Shown here: one piece after another, positions 18,407 to 27,983 of the stretch
Numbering within the stretch: position 1 is the stretch's first letter
Layout: each line of letters begins with the position of its first letter
NCBI GenBank assembly: GCA_019623805.1
Contig: CP053680.1
Location: 1,488,001 to 1,552,000, forward strand
DNA: 64,000 nucleotides
Direction of reading: 5' to 3'
Source: Gammaproteobacteria bacterium (ex Lamellibrachia satsuma)
GTDB taxonomy: Bacteria > Pseudomonadota > Gammaproteobacteria > Chromatiales > Chromatiaceae
Translations under genes and position numbers: made by a program
The notes under the pieces: generated by a model
Told to the model about the DNA's origin: nothing
What the model saw: the letters and a program-made list of their open reading frames with translations, nothing else
Databases searched by the model: none

Positions 18407-18919
18407 TCAGCCGATCAGGGTTTCGATGGGCGAAATATTGAGTTCGATCTCTTCACCACCCAGTCCGTCCAGCGCCGACTGCAGCCTTTCGAGCGTCTCT
18501 TCAGAGTAACCCTGAATCGTCATGATGTAGACCGGCTGCTCAGCGCTTCCCGCCACATCGGACTCCAGCTCCAGGACATTAAAACCGCTCTCCGCCAAGG
18601 CTCCGGTCACCCCGGCTACGATCCCGGCGCGATCGGCGCCCACCACCCGCACCTGGAAATTGGGCACCCGGTGTTGGTGCAGCTCTCCACGGATGGGATC
18701 GATATGAACCTGCAACTGCAACTCATCCGCCACCCGGGCAATCAGGGTTTCCAGGGGCTGATCCCCTGCCGACACCATCATCATGATGGTAAAATTCCCC
18801 CCCAGTCGCATCATCGAAGTCTCGCCCAGTGAGCATCCGCCCTGGTAGAGCGCATCCGTCACACGGGAGACTATCCCCAGCCGGTCTTCGCCGACCAGCG
18901 TCATCATCTGCCAATCCAT
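18407..18919 (-). CDS. ACT-domain regulatory protein, GcvR-like
   Basis: About 170 residues from the ATG at 18919, which has AGAGGA upstream. A start 11 codons earlier would overlap pgeF and lacks that signal. It contains two ACT domains: MTLVGEDRLGIVSRVTDALY (about 5-80) and FQVRVVGADRAGIVAGVTGAL (about 90-165). Two tandem ACT domains without an enzyme domain are the layout of GcvR, which represses the glycine cleavage regulator GcvA in E. coli. Whether this protein does the same is unknown. It is followed by def and the acyltransferase at very short spacing. Confidence 0.8.
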   Translation of the reverse strand: MDWQMMTLVGEDRLGIVSRVTDALYQGGCSLGETSMMRLGGNFTIMMMVSAGDQPLETLIARVADELQLQVHIDPIRGELHQHRVPNFQVRVVGADRAGIVAGVTGALAESGFNVLELESDVAGSAEQPVYIMTIQGYSEETLERLQSALDGLGGEEIELNISPIETLIG

Positions 18920-18938
18920 CAGGATCTTTCCTCTCTTG

Positions 18939-19673
18939 TCAGTCTGGATCAATCCAGATCAATGAAGCCAAACGGCCTGTCGTCCCATCCCGTCGATAGG
19001 AGAAAAAGCGTTTCGGGTCGCTAACTGTACAGTATTGCCCACCTCCCACGAAACCGACAGAACACTGCGCCAGACGCTGCCGGGCCAGGAGATAGATATC
19101 CGCCAGCCAGTGATCACCGGAGACCGGACGAAACGCGACTTCAGCCTCAGGATTCTGATCGACGAATCTCTTGCGCACCTCCTCACCCACCTCGAATCTT
19201 TCCGGCCCGATTGCCGGACCCAGCCAGGCAAGCACTTCGTCCCCTGGACAATCCAACCGCCGCAACGCCGCCTCGATCACACCTCCCGCCAAACCACGCC
19301 AGCCGGCATGAACAGCGCATACCCGCGTTCCCAAGCGGTCACAGAGTAGTAGAGGCAGGCAGTCGGCTGTGAGTACGGCACAGATCTGTCCGGGCATCCT
19401 GGCGTATATTGCGTCCGCCTCACACCCGGCAGATGCCTGCTCACGGTCAACCACCTCACAGCCATGTACCTGCTGCAGCCAAAGCGGTTCCCCAGGAAGT
19501 TTCAATGCGGACTGCAAGAGCGCCCGATTTTGCGTGACAGCCACCGGGTCATCCCCGACATGTGCACCAAGATTCAGGCTTGAATATTGACCTCGGCTAA
19601 CTCCGGCGATACGGGTGGTCATCGCCGCCTTCACCCGGCTCGGTGCGGGCCAATCGGGGTGGATGATATTCAT
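18939..19673 (-). CDS. pgeF: Purine nucleoside phosphorylase/laccase-domain protein YfiH (PgeF)
   Basis: 244 residues. The family's copper/zinc-site motifs are present: QQVHGCEVV, TADCLPLLLCDR and VHAGWRGLAGGV. Members were called polyphenol oxidases; E. coli YfiH also edits peptidoglycan precursors, and related proteins cleave purine nucleosides. The ATG overlaps the rluD stop (GCGGCTTTATGA), so the two are translationally coupled, as in E. coli. Confidence 0.9.
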   Translation of the reverse strand: MNIIHPDWPAPSRVKAAMTTRIAGVSRGQYSSLNLGAHVGDDPVAVTQNRALLQSALKLPGEPLWLQQVHGCEVVDREQASAGCEADAIYARMPGQICAVLTADCLPLLLCDRLGTRVCAVHAGWRGLAGGVIEAALRRLDCPGDEVLAWLGPAIGPERFEVGEEVRKRFVDQNPEAEVAFRPVSGDHWLADIYLLARQRLAQCSVGFVGGGQYCTVSDPKRFFSYRRDGTTGRLASLIWIDPD

Positions 19674-20653
19674 AAAGCCGCGCTGTCTCTCTCCAATTCA
19701 TCCAGCAACTGCTGCATATCTTCCGGCAAGGTTGCCTCCCAGGCCATCTCCTCGCCGCTGACCGGATGTATCAGCCCCAGCCGCCGCGCGTGCAACGCCT
19801 GATGCCTGAAGGATTGCAATACCGCCACCAAGCCAGGAGAAGCACCGGCTGGCAGACGCAGCCTGCCGCCATAGTCAGGATCACCCAATAGCGGGTGGTG
19901 AATATGGGCCATGTGCACACGAATCTGGTGGGTACGCCCAGTCTCCAGATTGATTCGAAGCAGCGTGTGAGCCCGATAATGTGCCTCCACCCGATAGTGG
20001 GTCACCGCCGTCTTACCCGAGGGATGTACCGCCATGCGGGTGCGGTGGACAGGATGACGGCCGATGGGTGCATCCACCTTGCCCCCTGCGGTCATCACAC
20101 CCTGGGCTATCGCCACATACTCCCGCTTGACGCTTCTCGCCTGCAGCTGTCCCACCAAGGAGGTCTGCGCCTGCAGCGTCTTCGCCACTGCCAAGAGGCC
20201 ACTGGTCGCTTTGTCAAGACGATGCACTATGCCGGCCCGGGGTATCTGGTTCAGGTCTGGATGGTGGTACAGCAGGGCGTTCAGCAACGTCCCGTCGGGA
20301 TTGCCCGCTGCCGGATGCACAACCATGTCCACTGGTTTGTTGACAACCAGCAGACTCTCGTCCTCGAAGAGGATCTCCAGCGGGATCGCCTGGGGCCGGG
20401 AGACCACCTCCGTCTCCAACACCGGTTCCAACGACACCTGCTCACCGCTCCAGACCTTGTCTTTACTGCGACAGGGTTTCCCATCCAGCAGCACCCGTCC
20501 ATCCTTGATCCAACGCTGCAGACGGCTGCGCGAATAGTCGGAAAACAGCGATGCCACCACCTGGTCCAGCCGCTTGCCCGCCTGATCTGCACCGACTTGC
20601 GCAATCAGCCGCTCCGCCGCCTCTCCCGTCCTCGCGTTGTCAGACTTGGCCAT
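19670..20653 (-). CDS. rluD: 23S rRNA pseudouridine synthase RluD
   Basis: About 327 residues from the ATG at 20653 (a GTG four codons earlier is possible). An N-terminal S4 RNA-binding domain (GKRLDQVVASLFSDYSRSRL) precedes the synthase domain, with the catalytic aspartate in GIVHRLDKATSG and the conserved LETGRTHQIRVHMAHI. It makes pseudouridines in helix 69 of 23S rRNA. It is divergent from bamD and followed by pgeF, the same order as in E. coli, which supports RluD over RluC or RluA. Confidence 0.93.
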   Translation of the reverse strand: MAKSDNARTGEAAERLIAQVGADQAGKRLDQVVASLFSDYSRSRLQRWIKDGRVLLDGKPCRSKDKVWSGEQVSLEPVLETEVVSRPQAIPLEILFEDESLLVVNKPVDMVVHPAAGNPDGTLLNALLYHHPDLNQIPRAGIVHRLDKATSGLLAVAKTLQAQTSLVGQLQARSVKREYVAIAQGVMTAGGKVDAPIGRHPVHRTRMAVHPSGKTAVTHYRVEAHYRAHTLLRINLETGRTHQIRVHMAHIHHPLLGDPDYGGRLRLPAGASPGLVAVLQSFRHQALHARRLGLIHPVSGEEMAWEATLPEDMQQLLDELERDSAAL

Positions 20654-20720
20654 GCGTTGCCCCACGCTTTCCGCTATACTGCCGGGATTTCAAATGTCCC
20701 AATTTACCGATTCCCGATAG

Positions 20721-21539
20721 ATGCATACTTTTCGTTTTCTCTGGATTCTTACTTTCCTGTTCACTTCCGGATGCTCTCTGCTGCCCGAGCAGATCGACCA
20801 GACCAAGGACTGGAGCGCAAGCCAGTTCTACTCTGAAGCCAAGGAGGCGATGAGGGACTCGGACTATGATCAGGCAATCAAATATTACGAAGGGCTGGAA
20901 GCCCGCTTCCCGTTTGGTCGTTTCGCCACTCAATCACAGCTCGACATCATCTACGCCTATTACAAAAACAATGAGCCGGATTCCGTTACCGCAGCAGCCG
21001 ACCGGTTTATCAAACTGCACCCCCAGAACCCTTACGTGGATTACGCCTACTACCTGAAAGGCCTGACAAACTATAACCGCGACCACAGTTTCACCAGCCG
21101 ATTTATACCGTCCGATCCATCACAGCGGGATCCGGGGGCAGCGCTGGAGTCATTCAAGGATTTCGAGCAACTCCTGCTACTCTACCCGGGCAGCAAGTAC
21201 GCCGATGATGCCCGCCAGCGTATGCGCTATCTTCGCAACAACCTTGCCAAATACCAGATACACGTCGCCAGATACTATATGAAACGGGATGCCTATCTGG
21301 CCGCAGCCAACCGGGCCAACCGCGTAGTAGCCAACTTCCAACGCAGCACTGCGGTTCAGGAGGCACTGGAGATCATGGTTGAGGCTTATACCCGGCTGGA
21401 GATGGAAGATCTGGCAAACGACGCCAAGCGAGTCCTGACGATCAACCAACAGAAGGGTACTTTTGACGCACCCGGCCAAGACGACCACGAAAGCCTGACC
21501 GAAACGATCTGGAACTTCTTCGAACTGGATAAAAACTAA
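20721..21539 (+). CDS. bamD: Outer membrane assembly lipoprotein BamD
   Basis: 272 residues. The signal peptide ends in a lipobox with the lipidated cysteine at 18 (LFTSGC). TPR repeats follow: YSEAKEAMRDSDYDQAIKYY, RFATQSQLDIIYAYYKNNE and similar. BamD sits on the inner face of the outer membrane and works with BamA in beta-barrel insertion. Length and gene order (divergent from rluD) fit BamD. There is no clear Shine-Dalgarno before the ATG. Confidence 0.95.
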   Translation: MHTFRFLWILTFLFTSGCSLLPEQIDQTKDWSASQFYSEAKEAMRDSDYDQAIKYYEGLEARFPFGRFATQSQLDIIYAYYKNNEPDSVTAAADRFIKLHPQNPYVDYAYYLKGLTNYNRDHSFTSRFIPSDPSQRDPGAALESFKDFEQLLLLYPGSKYADDARQRMRYLRNNLAKYQIHVARYYMKRDAYLAAANRANRVVANFQRSTAVQEALEIMVEAYTRLEMEDLANDAKRVLTINQQKGTFDAPGQDDHESLTETIWNFFELDKN

Positions 21540-21540
21540 C

Positions 21541-21583
21541 CGTTTTCAGGAAGAGGCCCCCGTGCCTCTTCCGGTTGAAAACG
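21541..21583. terminator. Hairpin between convergent bamD and glnB
   Basis: CGTTTTCA-ggAAGAGGC pairs with GCCTCTT-ccggTTGAAAACG around a short loop. The stem is long, with small internal mismatches, and is flanked by A- and T-rich bases. It can serve both converging genes. Confidence 0.75.
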
Positions 21584-21590
21584 ATAAAAT

Positions 21591-21992
<402 letters not shown>

Positions 21993-22092
21993 TTAGCGAC
22001 TTTTCCCACTGGAATGTAGATAGAACCCGTTCCGAAACCTGCATTCCACTTTTATCGCTTCGGGATGGATGCTGGACATAGGCTTAAACCAC

Positions 22093-23694
22093 TCAACTCC
22101 CGGTCAGGGGATAGCGCCGGTCCCGACCAAAGGCCCGGCGGGTAATCTTAACCCCCGGCGGAGCCTGGCGCCGCTTATATTCATTACGGTTTACCAGTCT
22201 CACCACACGATCTACGGTCTCTGCGTCAAAGCCGGCGGCAATAATCTCCCCGGGACTCTGATCCCGCTCCACATAGCGCTCCAGGATCGAATCCAGCACA
22301 TCGTAGGACGGCAGGGAGTCACTGTCTTTCTGATCCGGCGCCAACTCAGCGGATGGCGGTCGATCTATCACCCTTTGAGGTATCACCTGGGAGAGGGTGT
22401 TGCGATATTCGCAAAGCCGGTAGACCAGCGTCTTGGGCACATCCTTGATCGGGGCGAATCCACCTGCCATATCACCATAAAGCGTGGCGTAACCCACCGC
22501 CATTTCGCTTTTATTGCCGGTGGTAAGCAGAATGCGTCCTTTCTTGTTGCTGATCGCCATCAGAATAATGCCGCGGCAACGCGCCTGGATATTCTCTTCG
22601 GTCACATCCGTCGAACAATCCGAGAAGGTTTCAGATAGCATGTCGACAAAGGCATTGAAGGCCGGTGCGATCGGAATGGAACGGTGTTCGACTCCCAGAA
22701 TCTCCGCTTCCTCCACCGCGTCCTCATTGCTCATCTGCGCAGTATAGCGGGAGGGCATCATCACTACCTCGACCTGATCGCCCCCCAATGCGTCGACCGC
22801 CACCGCCAGGGTGAGCGCGGAATCGATTCCGCCGGAGAGTCCGAGAATGGCACCATTAAAGCCGTTCTTCAAAGCATAGTCACGAGTGCCCAGCACCAAC
22901 GCCCGATAGACCGCTTCCGCCTCATCCGGAATCCTGGACACATCAGCCGCCACCGGTTCGGGGCGGGCACCGATACGCCACTCACTGAGAACCTCAGCCT
23001 CCTCAAAAAAGGGCAGCCGCTGAGTCAGGTTCCCCTGGGCGTCCACCACAAAGGAGCCACCGTCGAACACCAGTTCATCCTGCCCTCCTACCAGATTCGC
23101 ATAGATGATCGGGACCACGTTTTCCCGTGCCTGCTGCTGTATCAACGCCTCCCGCTCCGGCGCCTTTCCGGTATGGTAGGGCGAGGCATTCAGGTTCAGC
23201 ATCAGTTGCGCACCGGCTTCGCAGGCTTGGGCAATAGGGGCTGATTCCCAGACGTCCTCACAGACCGTAAGACCAATCTTGATACCATTGACGCTGAAGA
23301 GTCCGCTCTCACAACCCGAGGAAAAATAGCGCCTCTCATCAAACACACTGTAGTTTGGCAGCTGTTGCTTGCGATATTCGACGACCACTTTCCCATCGCG
23401 CAGTACCCCCGCCACGTTATAGAGGGCGCCGTCAGCGCGTTTTGGATAACCCAGCACCAGGCAGATACCACTGACCTCTCTGCGAATCCGTTCAACCGCA
23501 ACCTCCACCCGGTCGATAAAATCCGGCCGCAGCAGCAGGTCTTCCGGCGGGTAACCGGTCAAACTCAACTCTGGAAAGACAATCACATCCGCCTGATCAC
23601 GGGCCTTTTGCGCCACATCGATGGCGCGCTGGGCATTGCCCTCGATATCCCCCACCAGCAGATTGTGCTGGGCAATCAGAATACGCAGATTCAC
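22093..23694 (-). CDS. nadE: Glutamine-dependent NAD+ synthetase
   Basis: 533 residues from a GTG at 23694 with GAGGATCTT before it; the frame is open upstream, but homology starts at NLRILIAQHNLLVGDI. The N-terminal nitrilase-type glutaminase (FPELSLTGYPPEDLL, VCEDVWES, NLNASPYHTGK) feeds ammonia to the C-terminal synthetase with the PP-loop LGLSGGIDSALTLAVA. It amidates deaminated NAD. It is divergent from the small PP0621-like gene, and no partner is needed. Confidence 0.94.
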   Translation of the reverse strand: MNLRILIAQHNLLVGDIEGNAQRAIDVAQKARDQADVIVFPELSLTGYPPEDLLLRPDFIDRVEVAVERIRREVSGICLVLGYPKRADGALYNVAGVLRDGKVVVEYRKQQLPNYSVFDERRYFSSGCESGLFSVNGIKIGLTVCEDVWESAPIAQACEAGAQLMLNLNASPYHTGKAPEREALIQQQARENVVPIIYANLVGGQDELVFDGGSFVVDAQGNLTQRLPFFEEAEVLSEWRIGARPEPVAADVSRIPDEAEAVYRALVLGTRDYALKNGFNGAILGLSGGIDSALTLAVAVDALGGDQVEVVMMPSRYTAQMSNEDAVEEAEILGVEHRSIPIAPAFNAFVDMLSETFSDCSTDVTEENIQARCRGIILMAISNKKGRILLTTGNKSEMAVGYATLYGDMAGGFAPIKDVPKTLVYRLCEYRNTLSQVIPQRVIDRPPSAELAPDQKDSDSLPSYDVLDSILERYVERDQSPGEIIAAGFDAETVDRVVRLVNRNEYKRRQAPPGVKITRRAFGRDRRYPLTGS

Positions 23695-23768
23695 AAGATC
23701 CTCGATCAGCTTAAACTTTAAGATTGATGGTATTATTCCAAAAACCACCCGCGGACTAAATAACTCAT

Positions 23769-24002
23769 ATGGGATTTCGTTACTTACTTCTGGCTGCTGC
23801 GATCTGGGTAGGCTACCTGATTGTCCGCCATCTGCTGCGCCAACGCCTGACAAAACCCAAGACCACATCCTCACAAAAGTCGGTCAACAGCGTGCAGTGC
23901 AAATACTGCGGGTTACATCTGCCGAAAGAGGAGGCCATCAGGGACGGGGAAGACCACTTCTGCAACGCCGAACACCGGGATGCGGCCCGGAAACAGAAAT
24001 AG
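23769..24002 (+). CDS. PP0621-like small membrane protein with zinc-ribbon motif
   Basis: 77 residues: one N-terminal membrane helix (FRYLLLAAAIWVGYLIV), a basic linker, then CKYCGLHLPKEEAI and HFCNAEHRD. Two CxxC-like pairs and a histidine suggest a small zinc knuckle facing the cytoplasm. It is commonly found directly upstream of pilS, as here; pilS starts 18 bases later. The function is unknown. Confidence 0.8.
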   Translation: MGFRYLLLAAAIWVGYLIVRHLLRQRLTKPKTTSSQKSVNSVQCKYCGLHLPKEEAIRDGEDHFCNAEHRDAARKQK

Positions 24003-24019
24003 TTAGGAGAACGAATTCC

Positions 24020-25666
24020 ATGCAAGGATGGTTTGAGTCTCTGCTCGATACACTGCAACCCGATCCCGTCGACGCAGACGCAAAAAACCTCCAGACCTGG
24101 AATGCCCTGCGCCTGTTCCTGCTCTACCGGCTTACCCTCTCGCTCTCCCTGCCATTCTTCTTTTTTACCGGCACAGGCCCCGGCTTTCTGGGACAGTTTG
24201 CGCCGGAGTTGTTCGCCTTTGTTGCCACCATCTATCTGGGCCTGGTGCTGGCCAGCGGCATCTTCTGGTACTGGCGCTCTCCTGAGGTGGAGCAGCAGGC
24301 CCACATGATGATCTTCATCGATATCCTGGCGATCGCCCTGCTAATGCACGCCAGCGGCGGACTGGAGAGTGGACTGGGCATGCTGATCGCCATCTCCATA
24401 ACCGGCGGCGCCGTGATGACAGGGGGCCGGGCCGCACTGCTGTTTGCCTCTCTTGCATCGCTGCTGGTGATAGCGGAACAGATCTATGCCGAATTCACCG
24501 GCAGTTTTCCCGCCCTTTTTACCCAAGCCGGATTCCTTGGCGCGGTCTTCTTCGCCTTGGCGCTGCTCACCCATGTTCTCTCCAAACGCGCCAGAGAAAG
24601 TGAAGAACTGGCCCACCATCGCGCCCACGACCTGGAAAATATGGCCCGTCTCAACGACTACGTCATCCAGCATATGCAAACCGGCGTATTGGTGATCGAC
24701 GACCAGGGAAAGATTCTGCTGATGAACGAACCCGCCTGGCGGCTGCTCGGCATGCCCGATGCCCAACCCGGCAACAGCCTGGGAGCCGCTTCCCCTGAAC
24801 TGGCTGAGATGCTGGTGGAGTGGAAACGCACCCGCCGTTGCGACTGCCCCCCGTTTCGCGCCATTCCAAGGGGGAAGGAGCTGAGACCCCGTTTCAATGC
24901 ACTCGGCAGAGGCAATCTGGGTGGTGTTCTGGTGTTTCTGGAGGACACATCCCGGGTTCTACTCGAGGCGCAGCATCTCAAACTCGCTTCCCTGGGCCGG
25001 CTCACCGCCAGCATTGCGCATGAAATCCGCAACCCTCTCGGGGCCATCAGCCACGCCAATCAGCTATTCAGCGAGTCACCCAATCTGGATAAAGCCGACC
25101 AGCGCCTGATCGAGATCATCAAGGTCAACTCCGGGCGGGTCAATCAGGTGATCGAAAACGTTCTGCAACTCTCCCGGCACAAACCTGGAGAGTGGGCCAA
25201 ATTCAATCTGCATAGCTGGTTCGAGGAGATCATAGCGGAGCTGGTCAGAAATCAGGGGTTCGGCAGTGATATATTCAGTCTGCAGATAGAGCCGCAAGAG
25301 ACCCAGATCCAGGCCGACCCGGAGCAGCTGCGACAGATTGTTACCAACCTCTGCAATAATGCCCTGCAGCACTCGCAAGAACGCGTTGCACTGAAGGTCA
25401 CCATCGTCGGGGGGCGGGTACCGGAACTGGATACTCCCTTTGTGGATATTATCGACAACGGTCCGGGCATTCCTCCGGATGTGGCGAAGCAGATATTCGA
25501 ACCCTTCTACACCACCCACAACAGCGGCACCGGACTGGGACTTTACATCGCAAGGGAGTTGAGCGAGAACAACCAGATTCGTCTGGAGTATATTCCAGGC
25601 CCCACCGGGGGCAGCTGCTTCCGTCTTATATTCGACAACTCGGCCGAAGAGGTCACCCAGGCATGA
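24020..25666 (+). CDS. pilS: Type IV pilus sensor histidine kinase PilS
   Basis: 548 residues from the ATG at 24020 (AGGAGA nine bases upstream); the frame is open far upstream, but that part overlaps the PP0621-like gene. About six membrane helices lie in the first 190 residues, then a coiled coil and a PAS-like region (LNDYVIQHMQTGVLVIDDQG). The HisKA box is SIAHEIRNPLGAIS, and the ATPase has NALQHS, DNGPGIP and GTGLGLYIA. PilS is the sensor that phosphorylates PilR to control pilA; in Pseudomonas it monitors pilin levels in the membrane. It overlaps pilR by four bases. Confidence 0.94.
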   Translation: MQGWFESLLDTLQPDPVDADAKNLQTWNALRLFLLYRLTLSLSLPFFFFTGTGPGFLGQFAPELFAFVATIYLGLVLASGIFWYWRSPEVEQQAHMMIFIDILAIALLMHASGGLESGLGMLIAISITGGAVMTGGRAALLFASLASLLVIAEQIYAEFTGSFPALFTQAGFLGAVFFALALLTHVLSKRARESEELAHHRAHDLENMARLNDYVIQHMQTGVLVIDDQGKILLMNEPAWRLLGMPDAQPGNSLGAASPELAEMLVEWKRTRRCDCPPFRAIPRGKELRPRFNALGRGNLGGVLVFLEDTSRVLLEAQHLKLASLGRLTASIAHEIRNPLGAISHANQLFSESPNLDKADQRLIEIIKVNSGRVNQVIENVLQLSRHKPGEWAKFNLHSWFEEIIAELVRNQGFGSDIFSLQIEPQETQIQADPEQLRQIVTNLCNNALQHSQERVALKVTIVGGRVPELDTPFVDIIDNGPGIPPDVAKQIFEPFYTTHNSGTGLGLYIARELSENNQIRLEYIPGPTGGSCFRLIFDNSAEEVTQA

Positions 25667-27006
25667 CTCAACCATTGGCGCTGATAGTGGATGACGAACC
25701 CGACATCTGCGAACTGCTGGAGATAACCCTGATGCGCATGGGCATAGATACTCGCTCCGCCCTCACCCTGGGAGACGCTCGCGAACTGCTGACGAAAAAC
25801 ACCTTCGACCTTTGCCTTAGCGACATGCGGCTGCCGGACGGGAACGGCATCGAGCTGGTCCGACACATCAGTGAAACCTATCCGCAGACGCCCGTTGCCA
25901 TGATTACCGCCCACGGCAACATGGAATCAGCGGTGGAGGCCCTCAAAACGGGAGCCTTCGATTTCGTCTCCAAGCCGGTGGATCTGGAAGTACTGCGCAA
26001 ACTGGTGGAAAAGGCACTCAACCTAAAGCGGCCCGATCCTGTACCAGCGAAAGAGAGTGCCGGCAAGGTCACCTCAGCCAGCCCTCTGCTGGGCACATCC
26101 AAGGCAATGGACCGCATCCGCCAATTGATCGCCAAACTGGCCCGCAGCCAGGCACCTGTATACATCAGCGGAGAGTCGGGAACCGGCAAGGAGCTGGCAG
26201 CCCGCCAGATCCACGCCCAGGGACCGAGGTCAGAACAGAATTTCGTGGCCGTCAACTGCGGCGCCATTCCCCGTGAACTGATGGAGAGCGAACTGTTCGG
26301 CCATGTCAAAGGGAGTTTCACCGGCGCCACAACTGATCATGAAGGGCTGTTTCACATAGCGGACGGTGGCACCCTCTTTCTCGATGAAGTGGCCGACCTG
26401 CCGCTTTCAATGCAGGTCAAACTATTGCGCGCCATACAGGAGAAACGGGTACGCCCCGTTGGTGGACACCGGGAGATCCCGGTGGATATCCGTATCATCA
26501 GCGCCACCCACAAGGATCTGGCCGAACGGGTGAAGCAAGGTGAATTCCGCCAGGATCTCTTCTACCGCATCAATGTCATCGAACTGACCATCCCACCACT
26601 ACGCGAACGCTCAGGAGATATCCCGCTACTGGCGGATAAGATCCTCGAACGACTCGGCGGCAAAGACATAAAGCCCAAACTACTCGACAACGCCCTCGAC
26701 AGGCTCAAGGCCTACCCATTCCCCGGCAATGTGCGGGAACTGGAGAACATTCTGGAACGGGCCACCACCCTGTGCGAAAACAACACATTGACGGCGAATG
26801 ACCTGCTGCTGCCGGAAACACCGCTGGACCACAGCAACGCTAAATCAGACCAACCCCTGGGCGATATGCTCGGTGATATCGAACGCCAGGCGATTGTAAA
26901 GGCGCTGGAAGAGACACGCTGGAATCGCACCGCCGCAGCAAAGAGACTCGGCATGAGCCTGCGTTCCCTGCGGTATCGGCTGGAGAAGCTCGGGATTGAA
27001 AGCTGA
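25663..27006 (+). CDS. pilR: Sigma-54-dependent response regulator PilR
   Basis: 447 residues. The receiver domain (1-120) has its phospho-acceptor at D54 (LCLSDMRLPDG). The AAA+ domain has Walker A GESGTGKELAARQIH and the sigma-54 contact loop GSFTGAT (GAFTGA class). A C-terminal Fis-type helix-turn-helix follows (NRTAAAKRLGMSLRSLRYRL). It activates the RpoN promoter of pilA, and both a matching promoter and an upstream palindrome are present between pilR and pilA. Confidence 0.95.
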   Translation: MTQPLALIVDDEPDICELLEITLMRMGIDTRSALTLGDARELLTKNTFDLCLSDMRLPDGNGIELVRHISETYPQTPVAMITAHGNMESAVEALKTGAFDFVSKPVDLEVLRKLVEKALNLKRPDPVPAKESAGKVTSASPLLGTSKAMDRIRQLIAKLARSQAPVYISGESGTGKELAARQIHAQGPRSEQNFVAVNCGAIPRELMESELFGHVKGSFTGATTDHEGLFHIADGGTLFLDEVADLPLSMQVKLLRAIQEKRVRPVGGHREIPVDIRIISATHKDLAERVKQGEFRQDLFYRINVIELTIPPLRERSGDIPLLADKILERLGGKDIKPKLLDNALDRLKAYPFPGNVRELENILERATTLCENNTLTANDLLLPETPLDHSNAKSDQPLGDMLGDIERQAIVKALEETRWNRTAAAKRLGMSLRSLRYRLEKLGIES

Positions 27007-27009
27007 AGT

Positions 27010-27095
27010 TTTCAGGATTCCAAAGTTTACTTCGGCCCGGAAACGCGTCAAACCCTATTTAACAATAATTTTGTAAACTCGCCCTGTCACCTGTC
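27010..27095. repeat. Copy A of an 86 bp repeat shared with 62722-62808
   Basis: It starts four bases after the pilR stop. The stretch including GAAACGCGTCAA, CAATAATTTTGTAAACTCGC and CCTGTCACCTGTC is nearly identical to 62722-62808, downstream of rapA. Only scattered substitutions are seen by eye. It encodes nothing obvious. Confidence 0.75.
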
Positions 27096-27150
27096 TTTAA
27101 TCGTTTAACGCCTAAGATTAACTACAACACAATTCCTCGCCTATTCCCAA

Positions 27151-27169
27151 TGTGACAAAAATTGTCACA
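27151..27169. promoter_or_regulatory. Palindrome upstream of pilA, probable PilR binding site
   Basis: TGTGACAA, AAA, TTGTCACA is a perfect 8 bp inverted repeat about 150 bases before the sigma-54 promoter, the usual distance for an enhancer. Each arm contains TGTC/GACA, the core reported for Pseudomonas PilR sites. The assignment is inferred from place and sequence. Confidence 0.65.
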
Positions 27170-27320
27170 TTTTGACGCTCAGGGTACGGAGCGGCACAAA
27201 TATTGCTAGCAATTTAATTCTTCCCGTCGTCAAAATCAGATAATAAATCGCCTGAAAAACAGCTTTTTTTCAATAAGTTAAACAGCCCTCTACGAAAACA
27301 TGCTGTAGTTCCGGAGCGTA

Positions 27321-27335
27321 TGGCACGAAGCCTGC
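27321..27335 (+). promoter_or_regulatory. pilA: Sigma-54 (-24/-12) promoter of pilA
   Basis: TGGCACGAAGCCTGC matches the RpoN consensus TGGCACG-N4-TTGC with one change (CTGC for TTGC). It lies 98 bases before the pilA ATG and downstream of the gene for its activator PilR. This leaves a leader of roughly 85 bases. Confidence 0.8.
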
Positions 27336-27432
27336 GATATTCAGGGCAACCAATTCGATATTGTCGAATTCAAGTTTCAAACGCAGTGACCGATACAACG
27401 GGCACCAACCAAGCACATGAGGCACGAGACTA

Positions 27433-27945
27433 ATGAAGAAACATCAATCAGGTTTTACCTTAATCGAGCTAATGATCGTTGTCGCGATCATCGCCATCCT
27501 GGCCGCCATTGCGATTCCGGCTTATAACGGTTACATCACTGAAGCGAACGTTACCCGCGTCAACACCGCGTTTGAAGAAGGCGTCAACGTCATCAAGTCA
27601 GAGATGGCAAAACGTCAGGCCGTTCTGGCCCGTGGCGGCGACTATCTTTACGACCTGGATGGCGCTGCAACTGGCGATATGGCAGCCTGGGTAGGCAATG
27701 TGCTGAATCCTGATGGCAACCAAGCACCCGGCGCAGCCACCAACATTTTTGCCGGTGCTGCAGTAGACGCTGATGGCATCATCGGCGTCGTTGTTGCAGG
27801 TGCCGGGGCCGCATTTACTGTAACCCTCGACCTGCCCGAGTACGACCCTGCCGGCGACAGCTCCGGCATACCTACTGGAAACGCCGTCACATATACTGTG
27901 GATGCTAACGGTAAAGTTACCAAAGGCGGCGGCGCCGGCACCTAA
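27433..27945 (+). CDS. pilA: Type IV major pilin PilA
   Basis: 170 residues. The leader MKKHQSG is cut before F8 by PilD; the mature N-terminus [20 protein letters not shown] has the glutamate at mature position 5 and the hydrophobic assembly helix. The C-terminal part is Gly/Ala/Asp-rich ([20 protein letters not shown]). There is no cysteine anywhere, so the disulfide-bounded D-region typical of many type IVa pilins is absent. It follows pilSR, has its own sigma-54 promoter and ends in a strong terminator, as expected for the abundant subunit. Confidence 0.93.
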   Translation: MKKHQSGFTLIELMIVVAIIAILAAIAIPAYNGYITEANVTRVNTAFEEGVNVIKSEMAKRQAVLARGGDYLYDLDGAATGDMAAWVGNVLNPDGNQAPGAATNIFAGAAVDADGIIGVVVAGAGAAFTVTLDLPEYDPAGDSSGIPTGNAVTYTVDANGKVTKGGGAGT

Positions 27946-27983
27946 TCGCTTGACCTGACATCTAGGCAAGCAATCACAGCGAG

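Noticed and set aside
23621..24019. 133-codon upstream extension of PilS
   Set aside because: It overlaps nadE and the PP0621-like gene; AGGAGA before the ATG at 24020 and the homology fix the start there.
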